DNA from: Malaya genurostris
Taxonomy: Eukaryota > Arthropoda > Insecta > Diptera > Culicidae
DNA length: 64,000 bases
Assembly (NCBI RefSeq): GCF_030247185.1
Contig: NC_080572.1
Location: 33,092,971 to 33,156,970 of the forward strand
Reading direction: 5' to 3'
The notes under the pieces were generated by a model. It was not told where the DNA came from and ran no database searches. It worked only from the letters and a program-made list of their open reading frames with translations. The position numbers and the translations under genes were made by a program. Shown piece after piece: positions 11,055 to 22,446 of the stretch; position 1 is the first letter of the stretch; the number at the start of each line of letters is the position of its first letter.

Positions 11055-14000
11055 ATGGATACAATGACAAAAAGTAACCCGTTGGTAGTTCACTACAAAA
11101 ATGCGGTGTACGACCTGAGTGAGTTTGCCCACAAGCACCCGGGTGGGTTAAACACGCTCAAAGGTTTACATAACCAGGACATGCAGGAGCGATTCGAAAA
11201 AGCTCCTGGTCATTCCGACGCTGCTAAATATTTAATGAAAGAATACAAAATCCTTGATAAGAATAATAATACTAGCCGTGTCGATGCAAACAACTCCGGG
11301 CAGGGTCATATGAATGGAACAATCAATGGAGTCAGTGGATCAAAACATTCTAGCGAATATAATGACATTCTGTCTAAAGGCACAGACGATAGCATGGAGG
11401 TAAACAAATATAATCGTACAATAGAACTAATAGATACGATAGAGTTAATCATTTATAAACTACGTAGACTCATTTACTTCAAGAGTAGCCGCTTTGTGCA
11501 AAGCGCACAAGACGTTCCGTGAAGAATCTAAGACGAAACGCAAAAGTAGACTGATTTTCACTAATCTTTTCTTCGCAACACAATACTTCTCATCTCTCTA
11601 TTCAAATGCCTATATGTTTTGCCATTCTATATAGAAAGTTATTAAAATTGCTGGAAAAACTGACTATCGAACGGAGCCTCGAAGACCCATAGTAGTATAT
11701 ACCAATCGACTCAGCTCGGCGATTTTTTTTTTGCTTTGCTGTTGTCTTCTCGGGAAGACTGACTAAGAATATAGTTGAACCACCTTGAAGCACATATGGT
11801 TGAACATTATCGGCATTTCCTGAAAACAAATTCTAATGCACTGTTATAGTAACTTCATAGTTTGCCACAAAATAACATACACTGTAATGTTAGAGCATGT
11901 TCAATAGTGTTCTAGTTCTAGATGCATAATTTATGTCAGTTACAAAATTTAAATCTGGATTTCAGCCCCAGCAGTGTTTTACTCGTGTTTCAAATATACA
12001 AAAAATAGAACGGCATCGTAGACCAGTTTTAAATTTAACAGAAGAGCTGGTCGAATAAATAAAACTACAACGGCTTGTCGGGGACGCGTTTGATCCAGTT
12101 TCTGTTCTATTATAGATCTTTCATATAGAACTTTTAACTGCTGAATTTGCTCTTAACTTGATAATTCGGAATTAGATATTGCACAATCTACACGGGAACT
12201 AAACATAATACTACCATATACCACTTTTCAAACAGTACAGTCTCATTCCTCAATACCGGTAATAAAGTTTTGAAGTTTTCATATTTTATCAACTGACTTC
12301 ATAATAATTTTACTTTAAATATTTTTAATTATGAAGACTTTAAACTAATTCCAAGGCTCCTGAAAATTCCCGGCCCGGGGAGAGGAGATTTTGTACGATT
12401 CAAACGGCCCGCCTTTTTCCGTCAGCGTTCGTCAAAATTAGTTCTCAAGCTTACTTGTGACTACTCAGTGGCACAAAATGGAGTTTTATCCAAAGCTGGG
12501 TAGAATTCTATCAAATTGGTTGCTACGATGTCTAACGAAAGTGTCACTGACTTTAAAAGACATCCTTCGTACATCGGTCAACTGTTAAATTTATGGGTAG
12601 GTATGGTTTTTGCAAAATATGAGTAGCTGGTACACATCGGCCGATGATCAATGGATGTCACACATTCAACAGACATCATATCAATCAGTTTGATAGGGCT
12701 CTACCCAATTTTGGGTAAAACACCAATTTGTACCACTGAGTAGCCACAAGTAAGCGTGCAATACTTTCTTTACCGGAACTTTCACTCGTTCCGGCCGGCA
12801 CGACGTTCCCAGACGGTGACGTGTTATGTCAATGCTTCCATAAGAATGCATTCAACTAATTTTGACGATGACAGTATCGGAAGGTGACGAACCGTCTGAA
12901 TCCTACTTTTTCCTATCGGTGGCTCTGTTCAAGAGTCAAATTTTGGTTAACGTGGTTTATGAACGATCCCTTATTGTTGTACTATAATATGCACAATGAT
13001 AATCAACCAACTACAATATTCTGCTTTTGAAATCGGCGTATCTTATCGTGCAACTTAAGTACGATTCAGACGGTCCTTCACCTTCCGTCTCAGTCAACCT
13101 CTGTCGCCGTCAAATTTAACTGAATGTATCACAACGTCACCGTCACGGAACGTCTTGTCAGCCGAATAATGTGAACGTTCCGGTAAAGAAAGTGTTAAAC
13201 TAATTTTGGCGGTTTTTTGCAATGACTGAGCGGAAATATATATTGGAAACTATATAAGAAAAACTAACAAATAAATATATATAAGAAAAACTAACAGAAA
13301 AGATGAATTTTTGGAAAAAGATACGCTCAGAGACAGGACTCGAACCTGCGTTCTTATGCATTCCGTGCATACGCGCTACCATTTCGCCACTCTGATCTTG
13401 TTTTAGCCACTCCAAAACTCGAAACAGACATAGTAGCAACGTACATCGAACATGGTCTACATCCTGGCTTGATCGGATAAATAGGTATAAAGCGAGAGGA
13501 CTAGTGTTTGATGGACAGAGAAGATGTTTTGATGTAAGGTATCGGTCGGGTGACGGCCAGGATGTAGACCATGTTCGATGTACGTTGCTACTATGTCTGT
13601 TTCGAGTTTTGGAGTGGCTAAAACAAGATCAGAGTGGCGAAATGGTAGCGCGTATGCACGGAATGCATATGAACGCAGGTTCGAGTCCTGTCTCTGAGCG
13701 TATCTTTTTCCAAAAAATCATCTTTTCTGTTAGTTTTTCTTTCACTTGGCTTCTCCAATATATATTTCCGCTCAGTCATTGCGAAAAACTGAACTTAGTC
13801 ATGGCGGCTTTACATCAAACTGAAAATTAATAAATCGTTAATTTTGACGGACGCTGATGTTCCGGTGACGGTGACAGTAGGAGGCGGACCGTCTGAATCG
13901 TACATTAAAGGTCTATTTACACCTTCCCGATCCGGTTCAGTACCGCCACAACACCGTGCTACTGTTGGATACTGACATTATTTCGTTTTTTTTATGCACG

Positions 14001-15483
14001 CATTCACACCTATCCGGCACAGTGCCGTTTCAGTGCAGCTCGCCATCAGTGTAGCGTCCGTCTGGCGAACTCAGATTCGTCGTCACCGATATATTTTTTT
14101 ATTTTCACTGAAGTCGGTATGTCACTGCCTTTACTGTGTGGAACGGAAACAGAACGGAGGTCACGGAACTGAACCGGAACGGAAATGTGTCCTTAAAGGT
14201 CTATTTATACCTTCCCGATCCGGTTCTGAGCCGACACAGTTCCGTGCACGGACGGTAACATTCTTTTACACGAAACAGTATGAACACACAAACTGAAGCG
14301 TGTAAAAGAATATTACCTTCCGTGCACGGTACTGTTCCAGCACTGAACCGGATCGAAAAGGTGTAAATAGACCTTAAACAACCGAATTAGTGATGACGTA
14401 AATGGATGTCATTAGGATAGTACGTCACGAATACTACGCGTTGATTTTCAAATAATTCTTATTATTTTTTACTAGTATCTCGTAAATTGGAATAAACCAA
14501 TGTTGATGCAAATTCCTACTCTCGGAAAACATTACGTCGATTGGGTTAACAAACCAGTAGACCGAGAACTTAGACTTTTCGGACCAGCATTACTCGAAAA
14601 CCTCACTAAAACACCCTGGTGGTTAGTTCCGGTCTTCTGGATTCCGTCAATCATGTATCTCATACACATCGGAGTTCAGGATCAATTATCAAAAAAATCA
14701 GAGGACCTCATCATACAAGACCACATTTCCCCAATGGTGATTGCGTGCCTTTGTGTCGGAGTATTTGTCTGGACTCTCTTAGAATATACACTTCACCGAT
14801 GGGTATTTCACCTGGACCCGAAGGACAACTGGATTCTTCACACGTTTCATTTCCTGATTCATGGATTGCATCACAAAGTGCCTTTCGATCCATACCGACT
14901 AGTATTCCCACCTGTACCTGCCATCATGCTAGCCTGTTTATTTTATCAACCTGTACGACTTTTGTTGCCCCATCCAGTATTAATGCTAGCGGGAGGTCTG
15001 ATAGGTATACAATAGCTTGTCATAGATAACAGACGTTCACCTCGACGTTGAACGTGCACATAATGTAAAGGCCAATTCAAATATATTTTCTACCAGTCTT
15101 TACTTACGATTATAAAATATTTTTGTTAGTCTTTACAAAACTTCAAGTGAATAATTCCTTTGAATGTCTGTTATCTAATATTCATTTTATAAAGATTTTC
15201 ATTCAGGATGATAAATTGCAGGATACCTTGGATACGACATGATTCATTATTACATTCATTACGGGAGTCCTAGAGGAGGTCATTTATACAATATGAAACG
15301 GTACCATTACCAACACCACTTTGTCCATCATGACCTAGGTATGTAAACTCTGTCATAACTGTTTCTGTCTTGAAATAATAATCATTCTGTTTTGTAGGCT
15401 TCGGTATCACCAGTGCGGTGTGGGATAAAGTGTTCGGAACAGCAATTTTATTACGTAAACTGAAGTATCTGCTTAAGTGGTAA
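11055..15483 (+). CDS. Fa2h: Fatty acid 2-hydroxylase (FA2H), 4 coding exons
   Basis: FA2H is an ER-membrane di-iron hydroxylase that 2-hydroxylates fatty acids for sphingolipid synthesis, with electrons passed through a fused cytochrome b5 domain. Exons: 11055-11399, 14476-15004, 15222-15338, 15398-15483. All introns are GT-AG with phases 0, 1 and 1, giving 358 residues against 372 in human. Residues 1-70 form the b5 domain, with HPGG and the second heme histidine in GHSDAAKYL. Exon 2 has membrane segments and the histidine boxes HRWVFH, HTFH and HGLHH (about 222-248). Exon 3 adds HYYIH and the HxxHH-type YHYQHHFVHH. All metal ligands look intact. A splice acceptor at 10939-10944 suggests an upstream non-coding exon. 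Intron 1 (3.1 kb) is full of TIR elements. A Copia element starts two bases after the stop codon, so the native 3' UTR is displaced by about 8 kb. Confidence 0.95.
12397..12903. repeat. Nested TIR element in FA2H intron 1
   Basis: Outer inverted phrases (GATTCAAACGG at 12397 with CCGTCTGAATC at 12893) enclose an inner pair (CTTACTTGTGACTACTCAGTGG at 12450 with CCACTGAGTAGCCACAAGTAAG at 12730). Related outer phrases recur inverted at 13065 and 13890. Non-coding. Confidence 0.5.
13328..13395 (-). pseudogene. tRNA-like segment (copy 1)
   Basis: It folds as a cloverleaf: acceptor TCAGAG/CTCTGA, D-arm GCGAAATGGTAGCGC, anticodon arm TATGC-ACGGAAT-GCATA, and T-arm with a perfect B box GGTTCGAGTCC. 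The nominal anticodon is GGA, but position 33 is C instead of the near-invariant U, and it sits in a repeated element. I call it a tRNA-derived repeat, not a working tRNA gene. Confidence 0.55.
13629..13698 (+). pseudogene. tRNA-like segment (copy 2, inverted)
   Basis: Same sequence as 13328-13395 in the opposite orientation, with a one-base change after the anticodon arm (CATATGAACG for CATAAGAACG). The B box GGTTCGAGTCC is intact. Confidence 0.55.
13905..14377. mobile_element. MITE with TTAAAGGTCTATTTACACC ends
   Basis: TTAAAGGTCTATTTACACC on the left matches the inverted right end GGTGTAAATAGACCTTAA. A second left-type end at 14193 makes 14193-14377 a hairpin in its own right (arms around GTGTAAAAGAATATTACC). 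It ends about 100 bp before FA2H exon 2. Non-coding. Confidence 0.7.
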
Positions 15484-15484
15484 A

Positions 15485-15997
15485 TGTTAAAATATACATT
15501 GTGAAACACTATAAATTAATGATTTCACAAGATAAAATAGTAGACAAACAATTTGACATTCACTGAAAGCTCTACACAATTACTGCTAATCACAGACTCT
15601 CATAGTAACAGACTGGCGGATACCTTTTAGGGAGCCAAACGAACCGTCAAACTTTCATGCTCTAGCATAGGAATTTGACGCTTCGTTTGCCTCCCTGAGA
15701 GGTATTCGCCAGTCTGTTACAATGAGAGTCTGTACTGCTAATGACAACTGAATTATGAAAGCTTTACTGCGAAAGCTTCAATGTGACACTCGCCTTTGTG
15801 TAAGGTATATATTAATGTCAAGTAGGACGGTGTACAATGTATCATCAATAGGGCAGTGGTAATATAACGCATGAAATGATTAATATATCGATAATGTACT
15901 ATGTTAGTATTTGGAGACTGGACGAATTGAATTCGAATAAAATCATCTTCAAACCTGTTACCAAAAGTGTTTCGATATCATTTGGTAATTTTCAACA
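15485..15997 (+). repeat. Copia 5' LTR with nested hairpin MITE
   Basis: Matches 22447-22472 plus 23241-23619. Removing the MITE at 15591-15734 leaves about 360 bp. It contains AATAAA at 15936-15941, usable as a polyadenylation signal for element and FA2H transcripts alike. Confidence 0.9.
15591..15734. mobile_element. Hairpin MITE in Copia 5' LTR
   Basis: A 144-bp near-complete palindrome with ends CACAGACTCTCATAGTAACA and its inverse. It is flanked by an 8-bp target duplication CTGCTAAT (15583-15590, 15735-15742). A second copy is at about 24398-24526. The 8-bp duplication suggests a hAT-type mobiliser. Confidence 0.85.
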
Positions 15998-15998
15998 A

Positions 15999-16012
15999 GT
16001 TGTGGGCCCAGA
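15999..16012 (+). promoter_or_regulatory. Copia primer-binding site
   Basis: GTTGTGGGCCCAGA directly follows the 5' LTR. It resembles the Drosophila copia site, which pairs with an internal part of initiator tRNA-Met. Confidence 0.6.
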
Positions 16013-16080
16013 GCTTAACTGGAGAAGCGAAGTGTAGATTGTTGGATAAACAATAATTTTGGATCAGCGCTTCGGTTAGA

Positions 16081-16370
16081 AGTAGCGAGCAGCAACGTTT
16101 CGGACAGAAACGGGGTTTTACTAGCAGTGACGTTTCGGACAGAAACGGGGATTGACCAGCAGTAACGTTTCGGACAGAAACGGGGATTTATTAGCAGTGA
16201 CGTTTCGGACAGAAACGGGGATTGACCAGCAGTGACGTTTCGGACAGAAACGGGGATTGACCAGCAGTAACGTTTCGGACAGAAACGGGGATTTATCAGC
16301 AGTGACGTTTCGGACAGAAACGGGGACCGACGAGAAGCAAAAGTTTCGGATAGAAACGAAGATCTGGTTA
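16081..16370 (+). repeat. 35-bp tandem repeat in Copia leader
   Basis: Eight repeats (CGGACAGAAACGGGG...CAGCAGTGACGTTT) start at exact 35-bp steps: 16101, 16136, 16171, 16206, 16241, 16276, 16311 and 16346, the last being degenerate. The array lies between the primer site and gag. A 133-codon minus-strand frame across it is a by-product. Confidence 0.95.
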
Positions 16371-16398
16371 AGATCAAGTCAGTTTGGACGTCCGAGAG

Positions 16399-17902
16399 AT
16401 GGCGAATCTGCAGCAAGAAGGTGGATCTGACTCAGCGAAAAGCAGTGGTGGCTACGAGAGGGGAACTCTCGAGCGCACCGTTTTGATGATGCTTCATGGA
16501 AGCGGCAGCCGTGAATGGATTTTCGACGGTTCGGAAGCAGCGTTTGCTGCTTGGAAATGGCGAGTGGAGCACCGTTTAGCTAACATGGGTCTCCATCATA
16601 CACTAATAAGAACACCAGAAGAAGAAAATAGGCCATGGAAATGTTGGTGAAAACGTACCACAAAACGGGTACGGCTTCGATGGTGTCGATGAGAGAGCGG
16701 CTCTTCACCATTAAACATCGAAATCTGAGTTCGTTAAGAAAAATCTTCGATGGGTACGACGAAATCACTCGACAGCTGGACAGAATGACCTCAGGTGTAG
16801 TAAATGCTAAAAATGGTGGGTGGGTAATGTCAGAGACATAACTGGATGTCGTGAATACGAAAACAACTGACATGTTTCTTAACACTTCCGAATATCAATT
16901 AGTTGATCAATTGTATGAATTATGCAAGCATTCCCCTTTTTCACATTTTTCACAAAAACAAAGAAGGCTTCACTTGATCTCGATTACTGTGAATTGCACA
17001 CAGCGAAAAGTGCACAAATCTAATGAAACAGTTCTTGATTTGCCCTAAACTGAGGATTTTTACCTTCGATTTGCGAAGAAGAAATCCTAATAGTTCTTTA
17101 GAAAACTTTTAGAGCCGTTAGAACGGCTGATTTTGTGCAATGCTCTCCACCGTTGTTTTTTTCATCAATGCAAACGACTAGCAGCTGTGACGTAATCGCT
17201 CTTGTCGGAAGTGAAACTAGCTTTGCAAACGACACACAATACATTTGCTCGCAGTGGCGATAGAATCTAAACTGATCCAATTTTTGTTAAGAGGTTTCTT
17301 TTTCAGAAGGACCAAATTGTGGAACTCACTACGATATTAAGCACTGTTCGGAACATTTTCCTCGAATGATTTGTTATACAGCAGCAAATATTTTGTTCTA
17401 TTCCTCAGAACGCGTTCTGATTGGCTGGTGTTGAAATGGGTCAAATGACAGGTTTTTCAATATAACTTCAATGCTTTTGCTATACACGTTTAAGTTGAAA
17501 AATTTCGATTCTATTGGTAGTTAGATTATATAAATCCTTTCACAGATCACTGAGCTATGAGCTTTGAAAATACGACAAAGGCAAACGCGCCTTATGAATT
17601 ATCCTCTTTGATTCTCGTTTTTACCAAACATTTCAGAAAAGTTTATTTGAGATTATGTCACACAACTGAAAATTTTATCATAAAATTGTGATCATATTTC
17701 CGATGGCATGTAGAAAAAATTATGTTGATTCGTTAGATACAACAAGAGATATTCACGATCAAAAACTTATCACTCTCTCAGAGGATAAATTTTGAAAGTA
17801 AAGTAAGTAAAGTAGTAAAGTAAGTCGTATTCACGACAAAAGCTGCATGCTCTACTAATCGCCATTCCTGAAAAGTTCAAACATGTTAAAGGTGCCTTAC
17901 TC
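16399..17902 (+). pseudogene. Copia gag region, frameshifted and interrupted
   Basis: Frame 1 starts MANLQQEGG at 16399 and ends at 16650 after a frameshift. Gag continues from 16635 in another frame (KTYHKTGTASMVSMRERL) to about 16813, where a 1-kb insertion begins. It resumes near 17840 (LHALL, then AIPEKFKHVKGALLVLSNDE) and runs into the zinc knuckle in the next feature. Confidence 0.8.
16814..17838. mobile_element. ~1-kb insertion in Copia gag
   Basis: The insert begins GGTGGGTGGGTAATGTCAG then AGACATAACTGGATGTCG, a terminal phrase also found at 61283 and 61888. It ends in GTAAA-type repeats and GTCGTATTCACGACA, close to the phrase at 62141. No ORF is recognised inside. A short palindrome AGCCGTTAGAACGGCT lies near 17112. 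Family unknown. Confidence 0.65.
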
Positions 17903-19363
17903 GTGCTTTCGAACGACGAGCTGTGTGCAAAGTCCATATCAGACGTCAAGCGAATGTTTTTGAATGCAGAAGCCGGGGAAAAGAAGCAGACAGAAAAGAA
18001 AAACATTGCGCTTGCTTCTAGATACGCCTCGAAACAGCAGACAACACGGTGCTTCGGATGCAACGAAATAGGGCATTTCAAGAACAAGTGCCCACTGATG
18101 AAAAAGTTTGTGTCCAAAGAGAAGGCAGAATACTTGAAACAGAAGAAAGGCTTTGCAATGATCACAAGAGTAGACCACAAAAAGGTTAGATTTAGTGAAG
18201 ATTCGGGAGCGAGCGATCACGTGGTGAATGACTACAGGTTGCTAGAAGACGTCGAAGAATTAGCAAAACCAGTCGACATCTTTACAGTCAAATCAGAAGA
18301 GAAACTTCGGGCTACGAAGGTTGGCAAAATGAATTTAAAAAGCGTTGTAGGTAAAAATGCAATAAATGATTTAACAGTGTACAACGTTCTTTTTACTTCT
18401 GGACTTGAAGAAAATCTTCTTTCGGTTAGAAGGGTAAACAAGCATGGAATAAATGTTATATTTATCGATGAAAAGGTTATTTTCAAGACCGAGGGCGAGG
18501 TTATCGCTTCGGGAAGTTTCGTTGATGGCTTATTCCACCTCGATTTGTTTCGGTATGAAAACTCTGAGAAAAATGTTACAAACTCTGCATTTTTAGGAAA
18601 ACAAGTAAGTTTTGAAACTTGGTATAGAAGGCTCGGGCATTTGAGCAATACAAGTTTAGAGAAACTAATAACAAAGAGAATGGTTGAGGGAATCAATCTT
18701 ACTCCGGAAGATATAAATACAGTCCATGTGTGCAATGGTTGTGCAGCAGGTAAACAAGCTACGGATAAATTTAAGCAAATGGAACAGCCAATATCACGGC
18801 GTCCATTAGAAATCATACATTCGGATGTTTGTGGCAGCTTGGAACAAGAAACATATGATGGCTATCGTTATTTTGTTACGTTCATTGACGATTTCACTCT
18901 TGTTGTAATGAAGCACAAATCTGAGGTCTATGAAAGAATTAAGGAATATCAAGCAATGGCAACATCTTATTTTGGAACTCGTATTTCTATGCTTAGATGT
19001 GATAATGGCGGAGAGTATAAAAGCAACGAATTCCAGGATCATTGCAAGAAAAATGGAATTCGAATGATTTTTACAGTTCCGTATACTCCACAACAAAACG
19101 GAGTAAGCGAACGTATGAACAGAACCTTGATGGAAAAAGTGAGGGCAATGCTATATGACAGTGGTTTAAATAAAGATATGTGGGGTGAAGCACTACATGC
19201 AGCTAAATTTATAATAAACAGGTCTCCTACAAACGGAATTAAGGAAGACAGTATTCCGTACGAAAAATGGTTCGAGAAACGACCGAACCTGAATCATTTG
19301 AGAGTCTTCGGATGCAAGGCGTTCAAACATATCCTTAAATCCTCAAACAAAACCGCCAGAAGC
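17903..19363 (+). pseudogene. Copia zinc knuckle, protease and integrase
   Basis: A 487-codon open frame with a CCHC zinc knuckle (CFGCNEIGHFKNKC), protease motif DSGASDHVV, the GAG-pre-integrase zinc-binding segment (RRLGHLSN to CNGCAAGKQ), and an integrase core with HSDVCG, LRCDNGGEY and the TPQQNGVSERMN motif that holds the glutamate. The frame ends at a stop after HILKSSNKTARS, and the rest of the polyprotein is in other frames. This is the best-preserved part of the element. The frame is open over 1.46 kb despite the damage elsewhere. Confidence 0.92.
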
Positions 19364-19598
19364 TAGATCCTAAAACAACACCAATGATATTTGTAGGTTA
19401 CGCAAATAATGGTTATAGGCTATGTAACGAACATACACGTTCAATAGAAATCGTAAGAAGTGTAATATTCGACGAAACTATAGCAAATAACCAGCTAGAT
19501 GCAGCAAGTATTGAAAATATTAAAGAATTTCCTGGTGAAGATTTGACAGTATGTCAGCACATTACTCGGAAAAGGCAAGAAGAAGAAGAGGGCGCTAT

Positions 19599-19762
19599 TA
19601 GAGTGACTATAATCAGAGTGGCGACAGCTGTTCGTTTGGAATGACAGCTACCAGTTCCAAACGAGCAAACAACCTGTCAATTCAATGTAAAGCTAATGGA
19701 ATGTTTTTAATTGTTGCCAGCATTACGGATGAGATGTCGTCACTCTGGTTATAGGCACTCTA
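19599..19762. mobile_element. hAT-like MITE A (TAGAGTG ends), copy 1, inside Copia pol
   Basis: The 164-bp element has inverted ends TAGAGTGACTATAATCAGAG and CTCTGGTTATAGGCACTCTA. A perfect 8-bp target duplication GGCGCTAT lies on both sides (19591-19598, 19763-19770). Other copies: 27254-27441, 53619-53782, 49533-49860 (interrupted), and a 24-bp remnant at 47216-47239. Confidence 0.92.
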
Positions 19763-20107
19763 GGCGCTATTAGTTACAATGAACATCTAAATGGCGCAGA
19801 AACATCAGATGATTGTACGCCCATCGAGGAAGATCAAGAATCACTTGAAGAAATTGATTATGAAAGCACTAACGAAGTTCTAGCTGATGAACGAGACTAC
19901 GGTGATGAAGGGTATTCATTGCGTCGAAGTCAAAGAGAAAGGAAATTACCATCGTGGTATTCAGACTACTCAGCAAAAGCGGCTGTACTGTGTGATGAAG
20001 AGATTCCACAAAACATCAAGAATCCTAAGAAAACTGCAGATTGGCTCGAATGAAAGCGTTCTATTCAGGACGAATTCGTTGCATTGCATCAAAATAACAC
20101 TTAGATA

Positions 20108-20909
<802 letters not shown>

Positions 20910-21537
20910 ACAGATCGGCTGAAAAGTTCGTATTGTTTCTATGAGAGGGCGCCACTAGAATTAAATCCATACCATTTTCAGTTAGTACCAACCTTCAAAA
21001 GATACGTGTATAAATTTGACAGCTGTCTGATTATTAGTTTGTGAGATATTGCATTTTGAGTGAAGCTACTTTTGTTATTGTGAAAAAAAATGGAAAAAAG
21101 GAATTTCGTGTGTTGATGAAACACTACTTTTTGATGAAAAAAGTGCCGCCGATACCAAAAAATGGCTTGATGAGTGTTATCCAGACTCTGCACCGGGCGA
21201 AGCAACAATTCGTAAGTGGTTTGCAAAATTTCGTACTGGTCATATGAGCACCGAAGACGATGAACGCAGTGGACGTCCAGGACGTTTTTCCTGTTCTCAG
21301 ACCTCAAGAGAATGCTCGCTGGTCAAAAATTTAGAAGCAATGAAGACGTAATCGCTGAAACTGAGACCTATTTTGAGGCAAAGGACAAATCGTACTACAA
21401 AAATGGTATCGAAAAGTTGGAAGATCGCTATAATCGCTGTATCGCCTCTGATGGCAATTATGTTGAATAATAAAAACGAATTTTGGCAAAAAAAAATGTG
21501 TTTCAATTAAACGATACGAACTTTTCAGCCGAACTGT
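20910..21537 (+). mobile_element. Internally deleted mariner element inside Copia pol
   Basis: Inverted ends ACAGATCGGCTGAAAAGTTC and GAACTTTTCAGCCGAACTGT, flanked by duplicated TA (20908-20909, 21538-21539). Removing the insert restores a leucine codon (CTA) of Copia pol. About 21090-21280 encodes the start of a mariner transposase (HYFLMKKSAADTKKWL, then GEATIRKWFAKF and DERSGRPG). After a deletion joint, 21285-21467 encodes its C-terminus. A one-base loss in the A-run after the start shifts the frame. The DDE catalytic core is missing. Confidence 0.9.
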
Positions 21538-21539
21538 TA

Positions 21540-22430
21540 GGATGTCTACAATACCTTTCGATGACATCCAGGCCCGATATTTGCGTTGCGATAAACATAT
21601 TAAGTAAATATTCCAATTACGCTACTGACTGGCATTGGTCAGGGTTAAAGCAAATACTGCGATATTTACGAGAAATGAGCAATACAAACATCATTTACTC
21701 GACCAAAAATAATTATCCTGACTTCATAGGATTTGTGGATGCAGACTATGCAAATGATCGTGATGAGAGGAAATCTGTCTCAGGAAACGCGTTTCTATTA
21801 TACGGTAATTTAGTTTCGTGGTCAACGAAGCGACAACCAACAATCAGCTTATCTACAGCTGAAGCCGAACTGATAGCACTTTGTGTAGCTACGAAAGGTG
21901 TGTGGCTAACTCAACTTCTCTACGAATTGGATGTAGTCGTAAAACCATTCGTTATAATGGAAGACAGTATTCCATGTATGAACATCGCGCAGGAGCTTAG
22001 ATCACATCAAAGGATGAAACACTTGGACATCAAATATCCGCTCGACATTTTGGCTACCTGGGCAGCCATGGCCACCAGACGGCTACTAAAATTGTGTCAG
22101 TGACATAGTCGCCTGTATCTTAGTTAGCCGAGCGTTTTCATCTTTTCACCTTCACTGAAAATGTCAGATTTCGATGTGGAAAAATCCTGGTGGATTGTAT
22201 CGTTTGAGTTGTATGTCTGGCAGCGGTGAGGCAGTCGGTAACCAGATTGTCTGCCAGCCAAAATTCAGCCATCTGCCAGCCATGCCCATGCGGGTATCTC
22301 TTCGTTCGTGAACTCATCAAGAAGGGAAAGCTGAAACTGCAGTTCATCGCGAGTGTCGACCAACCGGTAGATGCTTTCACTAAGGGGTTACCTAAAATTA
22401 CACATAGAAGGTTATTCAGTGTATTGAATG
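21540..22430 (+). pseudogene. Copia RT C-terminus and RNase H, interrupted
   Basis: The frame resumes after the mariner with LGCLQYLSMTSRPDICVAIN and reaches the RNase H motifs DFIGFVDADYANDRDERKS and STAEAELIALC. Near 22037 the frame departs into a roughly 255-bp insertion. RNase H continues at about 22298 (FVRELIKKGKLKLQFI, VDQPVDAFTKGLP) up to the 3' LTR. Confidence 0.88.
22037..22295. mobile_element. Small insertion in Copia RNase H
   Basis: About 255 bp splits the HLDIKY and FVRELIKK motifs, which are normally adjacent. Phrases CTGGGCAGCCATGG and GCCAGCCATGCCCAT near the two edges suggest imperfect inverted ends. Family unknown. Confidence 0.55.
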
Positions 22431-22446
22431 TTCAAATTACGGGAAG

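Larger units (their letters stand above)
13213..13787. repeat. Imperfect palindrome of two inverted tRNA-like retroposon copies
   Basis: The ends GCAATGACTGAGCGGAAATA and TATTTCCGCTCAGTCATTGC are inverted. The right arm plus centre (about 13458-13787) is a complete copy of the unit at 24965-25240. The left arm (13213-13457) is a second, partial copy in the opposite orientation. Each arm contains a tRNA-like segment. It lies in FA2H intron 1. Confidence 0.75.

Noticed and set aside
14619..15029. 136-codon plus-strand ORF
   Set aside because: Out-of-frame shadow of FA2H exon 2; the real frame carries the histidine boxes.
16081..16370. CRISPR-like array
   Set aside because: Repeats are head-to-tail with no unique spacers, in a eukaryotic LTR element; an ordinary minisatellite.
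16015..16416. 133-codon minus-strand ORF with regular repeats
   Set aside because: It is only the translation of the 35-bp tandem array in the Copia leader, on the strand opposite to the element's genes.
18232..18816. 194-codon minus-strand ORF
   Set aside because: Shadow of the Copia integrase frame.
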